This document shows positions 57,301 to 64,000 of a DNA stretch of 64,000 nt, one piece after another. Position 1 is the stretch's first letter. Every line of letters begins with the position of its first letter. Under the pieces are notes generated by a model, which saw only the letters and a program-made list of their open reading frames with translations, was not told the DNA's origin and ran no database searches. This DNA is from Tubiluchus corallicola (lineage: Eukaryota > Priapulida > Priapulimorpha > Priapulimorphida > Tubiluchidae). The stretch is taken from positions 551,501-615,500 of the forward strand of contig JAQGDQ010000029.1 in the NCBI GenBank assembly GCA_030141605.1. The letters are read 5' to 3'. Made by a program: the position numbers and the translations under genes.

Positions 57301-60300
57301 AAGAGCTGACACTAAAATATCTAAACTCTGATAAGTTTCTATTCTAGCAAGTTCTTAATGAGAAACATTTAATAAATTGTACTATTCGAAAGTGGAATAT
57401 AGGTTCGCTTGTATTATACGTACTCTAAACAAAAAATAATTTTGCAGTAATTCACTCCATTTTTTTCATTTTTATTTTCCTAACACCTGAGAAAAAGAAA
57501 TGATAACGTATTCTGAAAACTAACCTGTTTTAAAAATAAGTGGTATATACAAATAAAATGAGCAATTACTATTTAACCTCGCTCTATTTAACCTGGCTTT
57601 TATATCAATCAAACATATGAAAAAAGCAGCACAGAACATGATTATCACCAACCTCATCAAATGCCGACATTACTTTCAGAATAGGCTGCTTCGCATAGTT
57701 TTACGATGGAAGCCATACAGCCTATAAATCAATTTTTCTTGGATCTTTTACGTGTGGAATTTTTTTTACCAAAAATTTGTTTCCTCAATAGCAGCAATTT
57801 TTCTGTTTTGGGGCGATTTGAATATAGAAACAATTGTTACCACCCAGAAACTGCTGTTTGTCTCACCCGCCAGAAAATTTCTAAGAGTCATGTATTCTGT
57901 CAATATTGTCATCACCATCATCATCACTGTCGTCGTCGTCATCGTCATCATCAACATAGCGATCGTCATTTATCGTCGTTACTGTTATCACATTCACCAC
58001 AGCTTTCAACAACGCCGTCGTTACCGCCATCATTAATACTGCTAGTTGCAAACGTGTTTAACGTACACCTAGCATTATTCGCCGCCATACTTCTTTTACA
58101 TTAATTATTGCAAAAAGCCCTAGGCGGTCTTTCTTAATGCAGCTTTCAAAAGCCGAAAAATTTATTTTATGCCTCAAACAAAAAAATACTTACTTCCGGC
58201 CATTAGACATGAATTTATATGCTTGAAAGAAGAGTACATATCGAAAAACAAACCCCCAGGTTGAAAGACCAAACTCAGCTTGTTTGTTCGTATGCTAACA
58301 CTGATATCTAGATTATACTGTTTGTATTGATACAGAAAAGAGTGTGGTGTGCTGACATCAGTTTCCTATCCTCAAATTAAGCTGAACTTAAGCTGCAATT
58401 ACCGGTAATTGGATCCTATGTTCTTATTCCGACGAGAGAGAAAGGGTTCAGACACCGGTGAATTCCCTAAGCGGAAAGGCGCATTGTTAACCTGCTGTTA
58501 AAACCGTCAACCACGACACCCACCAGAGAATGGCGCAAATTAACATGATAATGGGTAATTGTGTACTTAGGCTGCCTGAGTAAACAAGGGAGACAATAGA
58601 ATAGTATTATGGGGATACATGAAAGCTATGTCTGGCTAGATTTTAGAAAATTAAAAGTTCTGAAAAACATAAAAACCACAGTTCCGTGCTTTGTAGTCAA
58701 CGTATCCACTTTAAAATTTTATGCCGAAGGAAAAACAGTGTGACAAAGAGTACTACAGGGTTAAGAGTATTATGTTCCCTGGGAGAAAGAAGTGCGATAG
58801 TAAAAACTGGGAAATGATGAAAATTATGCAGAGAGGAGATAAATGTTAATACAGTAATATCCAGTGGCATTTGGCCACAGCTGAGAAAAGGTCTGTAACG
58901 GCAACTTGGCTATTATGTGATGTTTGTAATTTAAGAAAACCATGTTTTGAACATCCGCGGCAGAAGTATGCCATGCAGGTTTACAGGCACACTCGCAGTA
59001 GGTTTTGACAGTGACGCACTGAAGCCTTTAGCAAAGCAGCCCATTCTGCTTTAAGGGCAACAGGTCAGATTTTTATCTGAGTGTGAAAGAGCGCGAACGT
59101 TTTATAAATTTCAGTTACGTAATCAGCTTAATGGAAACTATGTGTGGAGTTAATAATATTGAAAACAAAAACAAATTTCTTAGAAAGGGACGTACTGACC
59201 ACGTAGTGTTATAACCCGAAACATTACATAGACAGAAAAAGGAAGATACGAGAAGGGGCGAAAAGAGGAAGAGAACAGGAGGGTAAAAGAGGAGTACAGA
59301 ACAGCAGGATCTTTCCAGGCATCACGCTTCATACTGCATCAGGCCCGTGATACGCTAGTAATCCAATAGGTGCAATAATCTTATTAAACAAATATAAACA
59401 CTTCATATTAAATTAGGCTACTGAATCACAAATGGATGAATTTAAGGTTGACCATAATATTTCATCACATTTATAATATTGTATCATATTTGCCACACGT
59501 AAAATGCAAATATGAAAAGTTCACAATAAAATTATTTAAAATATCCGATTTTAAAACGGCCCGAAATGTAGGAAAACACTTGTGTACTCAGTGTACAAAA
59601 TCTCGGGGCTTTGTTCCCTGATTGCGCTATTAAAATTATGTACACCCTAAGTGAAAGTAGATAGTTGTCTTGTAGTACTTCCAGGAGTCTTGTAATTGCA
59701 GCAGGACAAGATAAATGTTCCCGCTTACCAAATTAGATGCCTAACCTTTTCCACATAGTCAGCAAAATGGCGACCTCGACCTGCGACGGTCATGCATTAG
59801 CTTAGTGCCCTGGTCGATTTTTTTTAGTCGACTTTGTTCAGTCAATCTGTGACGCCAAAAACGATATTTACCCTGGTAAGCTACATATGTATATCCGTTA
59901 CAGTTAGTTAAATCATTCAAACCCAGAGTTCCTTTAAACGAAAAGCAAGCATCATTAAATACCACTCATATATTCAACGAAAATTTATTAAACAAGTTTA
60001 AGAACCATAATCAGAATGCGAGATCCGAATAAGTGTAGAATAGCAATTAAGGCAAGCTGTTGACATTTGTAATTTCGTAGTAATTTCCTTACTGTTAACG
60101 CGAGTACACTCAAGTCCTTCATAATTTCCAAAAAGCAATATACATTATGTCAAATTAACTCATTCAGTTTTGATTGCATTAATGATCTTTCCATTATATC
60201 TCCGTGTACGTATCCCTCAATCAGCTATCCCACTTCGATTATAATAATGATTATAACAAACGGTCTCTTGTGATTCAATCATCAGTAGTGGCATGATTAT

Positions 60301-61135
60301 ATCTGCTGTCCCACGAGGCGGATCGATATATTAATGGTTCAGATGGTCCTTTCATGGCAAAATCATAGTCGTCGTGAATGTGTATTGATTACTAGCGTGC
60401 TTAACAGCAACAGGAAGCCATTGTGGTGCGGCTTCCGCTTGAAAATTTGCTGTATTATTTACAATTCTTTAAAAATTCTTTGGGAGTTTCAACATCTGGT
60501 GAGGTAAGGGTTACGCAGAACCGGGCTAAAACCAGAGTCGAGAAGGCAGCGTAAAGTAACACCTATATCTTCTAAAGGCTTTAATTATATACTTCCAGAT
60601 AAAAACATAGTGCCAATTCTTTTGGGTCATAAAAACCGTCACATTTGCCGGTTTAGAGTCTCTTATGATATGATTATCATTGGTAATTAGCTAATCCTCC
60701 ACAGCCACTACTGCAATAAATTCAATTGTTTGTCCGCTTTTCATTTGTTTTTTATTGTTGTTGTTGTTATTCGTTAATGTATTTCTTTGTTTGTTTGTTC
60801 ATTTTTTCGTACTTGCGCTTGTATGTTCGCATATTTCTTCTTACCTTTATACATTTATTCATTCACTAATGCAGGTATTTAGTTATTCAGTCTGACTGTT
60901 CATTGCTCATTCAACTGTTTATTTGTTTGTTTGAATTGTTCATTCGTTTATTCTTTCGTTTTTATATGCACTCACCTACATTTTTATTTCTATATTTAAT
61001 CGAATTCATTCGACCTTTAATTCAAATCTGGTGAGCAATTCATACTTTTGACTGAGTGGTTTGAGAAGATAACACATAAAATTTTATCATAAAATTCAAT
61101 CCCTTCGTTTCTTTGCACTGTTCAATGCAGTTTTC

Positions 61136-61137
<2 letters not shown>
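54396..61137. other. Long gene-poor stretch
   Basis: I see no gene I can support in these 6.7 kb. Minus frame 56075-56437 has a protein-like middle (SSAEEAFEAKKPYKSAALTG, then a Lys/Arg/Glu-rich stretch) and may be a decayed ORF. Plus frame 57706-58104 is His-rich through a CAT/CAC repeat near 57910-57965. Both were left out as genes. A purine-rich segment lies at 59230-59300. Confidence 0.35.
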
Positions 61138-61204
<67 letters not shown>

Positions 61205-61207
61205 CTC
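61138..61207. repeat. CT dinucleotide microsatellite
   Basis: About 31 CT units plus a short imperfect end. It produces an Arg/Glu-repeat frame on the minus strand that is not a gene. Confidence 0.95.
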
Positions 61208-61501
61208 TTTTTCGTCGTCGTTGTCTTTTGCCTCGCATTCGTCACCACCACAATTACTATGATAGAATGTTTTTTTTTTGCAAATTAATGATTTGCAAGC
61301 TCTGTTAGATAAATAAATGATTATGTGGCCGTAAGTTACAAAATTAGTCATTCAATCTAACGATTGTTGACTGACAGCAAATGTAAACAATAATTTCCAA
61401 CAGCAAAAAAGGTTTTCCGTTAAAGGTTTTAATAATGCAAATTGTCACAAGATTATAGGTTCACACCTTTTGGGGGTGCCTAAAAAATCCGGGAATGATT
61501 G

Positions 61502-61705
61502 CTAGTTATTACTAGCTAGTTTGACAGGCCTGAAAGTTTCGTGGGAATTTAGAAGTTTCTCTAAACTGTTAACATCAGCAAACACAAATTCAGCACGTTC
61601 ATCAAAGACCGGCAATTCAATTCTGTTGTTCCAAGATTTACTCGACAAATGAATAAGACCCAACTGTTGCGCGCATGCGCAGAAGTAAGACGCCAAATCA
61701 TTGCA
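61502..61705 (-). CDS. Possible 3'-terminal exon, unknown product
   Basis: Minus strand: acceptor ACCTCTTTGTAG, then 67 codons in phase 0 to a TAA. The text is protein-like (NRIELPVFDERAEFVFADVN, then SLEKLLNSHETFRPVKL). An in-frame TAG forms part of the acceptor, so it would have to be a spliced exon. Another frame is also open here. No family recognised and no upstream exon found. Confidence 0.33.
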   Translation of the reverse strand, partial: CNDLASYFCACAQQLGLIHLSSKSWNNRIELPVFDERAEFVFADVNSLEKLLNSHETFRPVKLASNN

Positions 61706-62078
61706 CTACAAAGAGGTCGCAACTAGTCAACTTATTTGGTCATAAAAACCCCAAACAAATCCCTACAGAATCTTATCACTTTCGTCTACTACACCAGCTT
61801 TTTAGCTGTTCCAAAAACTAAAGACATATATTCTACAGACACTAACTATTTCTGTACTATCTACAATCTCAAAACTTTGGAATTCAATGCAAAAATAATT
61901 AACCATCACAACACTTACGATATAAAAAAGATGAAAATATATCATTAATACCTATTTATACTCGTTTTCGCTTTTGTGTGCACAAATTTAATGTTTATGC
62001 ATGTAGTGCACATTTACAATATTTTCACTAGCACTTGCTTAGTGTAGATTTCATATTTTTAGTAATGAATTTTGTTAA

Positions 62079-62155
62079 TAACAACAACAAAAACAACAAC
62101 AGTGACAACAAGAACAACAACAACACCGACAACAACAACAACAACAATAACAATA

Positions 62156-62229
<74 letters not shown>

Positions 62230-62250
62230 AATAATAATAATAATAATAAC
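62079..62250. repeat. Compound AAC / GAT / ATA microsatellite
   Basis: AAC-rich triplets to about 62155, then about 24 GAT units, then ATA units. It ends about 30 bp before the mariner-like MITE. Confidence 0.95.
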
Positions 62251-62278
62251 AAAACTATTGTGATTTATATACGCCTAT

Positions 62279-62999
62279 AGGGTGTCTCAAAAGTCAGTAT
62301 AGACTAGACTGATTTATGATTTTTTTTTTTTAATTTTTCATCCAATCTTAACAAACTTTAGTTTTAATCAAAAGCGCTCAATGGGGCTACTCTTTCTTTT
62401 TTTAATTTTTGATTGTTACCCCATTACTATGGCGACGGCACTAAAGTTAGAAATAAGGTGCAAAATCTCATCCCAATAAGCAGTCTTTCGATCAAAAACT
62501 GGAGTGTAACGAAAATTCAAAACAGCATATGGACCACACCTTGTTCTCTTTATCATTAATAATGTGGCTTTGCAACAAGGTGAAGCCCTTCGTTACTGCT
62601 CACAAACTGAGAGAAACTTTCGTAAAACAATATGTCTGATTTGCCACTGTTTCCTGCACGAGCTTCTTTCGACTGAAAATTTGGAACTTTCAAGATTTGA
62701 CATCTTGCAATTCTTTACAAACACGCTAACAGTTACAAAGAAAGCTAAGGCACCTTCGACATTCTCCCATTAACTCGAAATAACTGTAATTAGAGATTGC
62801 TGTACAAACATTTAACTGGAAATGCGAGTGTGAATCGTTAACAGTAAGGCTTAGAAAAATTACCGGAAATAGAGAAGCCTATTAGTATAATAGTTCTTTT
62901 CAGATTTTGGTCTAATTTTATCTGTAGCAATTTTCCAAGCATTTTGTTTTCTTTGTTAAAAAATATGACGTGTATACTGACTTCTGAGACACCCTGTAG
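62279..62999. mobile_element. Mariner-like MITE, about 720 bp
   Basis: Left end AGGGTGTCTCAAAAGTCAGT and right end (reverse strand) AGGGTGTCTCAGAAGTCAGT are near-perfect inverted termini of at least 24 bp, both followed by ATA. TA lies just outside each end, fitting the TA target duplication of Tc1/mariner elements. The inside has only short frames (62564-62773), so it depends on a transposase from elsewhere. Confidence 0.75.
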
Positions 63000-63442
63000 G
63001 CCCCTCTACATCTAAGTCGGATATTCAGAAGTCCTATCTAAAAGTAAGAGCCACCCCAGTTTTGCTGACATTAAACGCGCTTAATTTTTTAGATATTATA
63101 GAAAGATAAAGAGCGCCTATTCATTTTCTTATTCGTGTCAAATAGAGTAGATCTAAAGACGTATTTTCACTTTAGGCTTGGTGACATTTGCCGCCACCGC
63201 ATTAACAAATCTTAACGGAAGACCGGACGATTGTTTAGACTCAATCTCATCTTAATTTACTGTCTAAAATATACATTTTCTTGTCTGTAAAAGTGAGCAA
63301 TTATTTCTTATATTTGAATAATTAGCTTAGAAAGTTAGGGTAACCGAACACAGCTATTGCTTACATCAGAAACTAACCATAGTTTGTGCAATGGCAGGTA
63401 TCTTCCCTTGCTCGTCAAGCACGTTTGTGTAAGTGTTACTGT
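63000..63442. other. Non-coding stretch with weak family A similarity
   Basis: 63260-63420 shares order and text with part of family A (TATACATTTT, TAGCTTAGAAAGTTAGGGT, CAGCTATTG, CATCAGAAACTAAC) but has lost the termini; probably a fragment. Confidence 0.35.
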
Positions 63443-63596
63443 TTAAACGCTTGATGTCACGAAAATGGGCTCTACATCATATGACATCAGAAACTGACAC
63501 AGTAGTTCATCATCACTGTTATCACTGTACTCGTCTTCTATTTGTTGGCCACGCGAATGTGACAAAAAGACGCCGCTGCCAATCTTAGTAGATTTA
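63443..63596 (-). CDS. Possible 3'-terminal exon, acidic, unknown product
   Basis: Minus strand: acceptor GCTCGGCTCAG, one completing base, then 50 codons to TAA. The text includes KIGSGVFLSHSRGQQIEDEY and SDNSDDELLCQFLMSYDVEP. It is Asp/Glu/Ser-rich. It could be a chance frame; no partner exon was found. Confidence 0.25.
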
Positions 63597-63883
63597 CTGA
63601 GCCGAGCGTAGCTTTGAAAGTTTAACAAAATTTGAGTATCCGAGGTAATTGTTATTTAATCCAAGCTTTGATTTAAAATAAGCTATTGTAGTTTTCAATA
63701 TTTCAGAGCATTTTTTATTCTAAACTCATGTTTACACAATCATCCGGTTTTCCTTTAATATGCAGAAAAGGGGTATGGCTTGTTTGGTTTGCAAAAGTAA
63801 CCTTTGATTTTTCACCTTAACAGTCATTCCAGCTAAACAAAGTAACAAGTAAGGACTCTTTACAATGTGACAAGTTTTCCTAG

Positions 63884-64000
63884 ATCTTGTGTGATGGTAC
63901 ATCAGCATCAGCTGTTCTGGATGAACGGGCGCATGGTCACGACCACTGTAACACTAAGCTTCTTCAATATGGGCAAGCACATACATCTTTCCCTTTACGT
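63884..64000 (+). CDS. Possible exon cut by the right edge
   Basis: After acceptor AAGTTTTCCTAG, one frame is open in phase 0 to the window end (ILCDGTSASAVLDERAHGHD, then HCNTKLLQYGQAHTS). Composition is protein-like. Another frame (MVHQHQLFWMNGRMV) is also open. Unknown family. Confidence 0.33.
   Translation, partial: MLCDGTSASAVLDERAHGHDHCNTKLLQYGQAHTSFPLR

Noticed and set aside
57706-58104. 132-codon frame with a His/Arg-rich middle
   Set aside because: The centre is a CAT/CAC/CGT repeat, a second frame is equally open, and there are no domain features.

Overview
This is animal nuclear DNA, most likely from an invertebrate bilaterian; I cannot name the phylum from sequence alone. It is AT-rich, and its genes are split by GT-AG introns. 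They encode metazoan products: a GATA4/5/6-class zinc finger, a prolyl 3-hydroxylase, EGF-repeat membrane and secreted proteins, a PAN/apple-domain protein and a pentraxin-like protein. Much of the rest is transposon debris and very long simple repeats. There are no bacterial-style operons, CRISPR arrays or complete RNA genes.

Left part (1-12.8 kb): possible 3' exon(s) of a gene running off the left edge; an intronless minus-strand secreted protein (2573-3520) with a ZP-N-like region, cysteine-rich EGF-like repeats and a Glu-rich tail; and a two-exon minus-strand secreted PAN protein (signal exon 12736-12805, PAN exon 6491-6756). The single PAN intron holds a near-complete Ty3/gypsy (Mag-like) LTR retrotransposon with two identical 81-bp LTRs and a 5-bp target duplication.

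Middle part (12.8-34.3 kb): an 18-bp minisatellite (14.24-15.25 kb) precedes three plus-strand exons of a GATA4/5/6-type factor (15565-17819). A seven-exon plus-strand gene can then be assembled from 20531 to 33303. Its phases agree at every junction and its coding length is 864 nt. It encodes a secreted protein with a basic segment and a pentraxin/LamG-like domain. Its main domain exon has been copied downstream, and the copy carries a 7-nt deletion that shifts the frame. The introns hold MITE copies, a decayed transposable-element ORF, a roughly 640-bp CTA repeat, a 42-bp palindrome and a 620-bp chain of different pentanucleotide repeats. One good-looking minus-strand exon lies nested in intron 1.

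Right part (34.3-64 kb): two orphan exon candidates, then three intronless plus-strand genes in a row: an EGF/WAP-like single-pass membrane protein (40334-41680), an 817-residue coiled-coil protein (43084-45537) and a prolyl 3-hydroxylase (46713-48815). From 48.8 kb to the right edge the sequence is mostly non-coding, with a duplicated AT-rich segment, a mariner-like MITE, microsatellites and a few isolated exon candidates.

No pathway links these genes directly. Several are secretory or extracellular-matrix related (ZP/EGF, PAN, pentraxin, EGF/WAP, and a collagen-modifying enzyme). Exon models come from reading frames plus splice signals only; no transcript or database check was possible.
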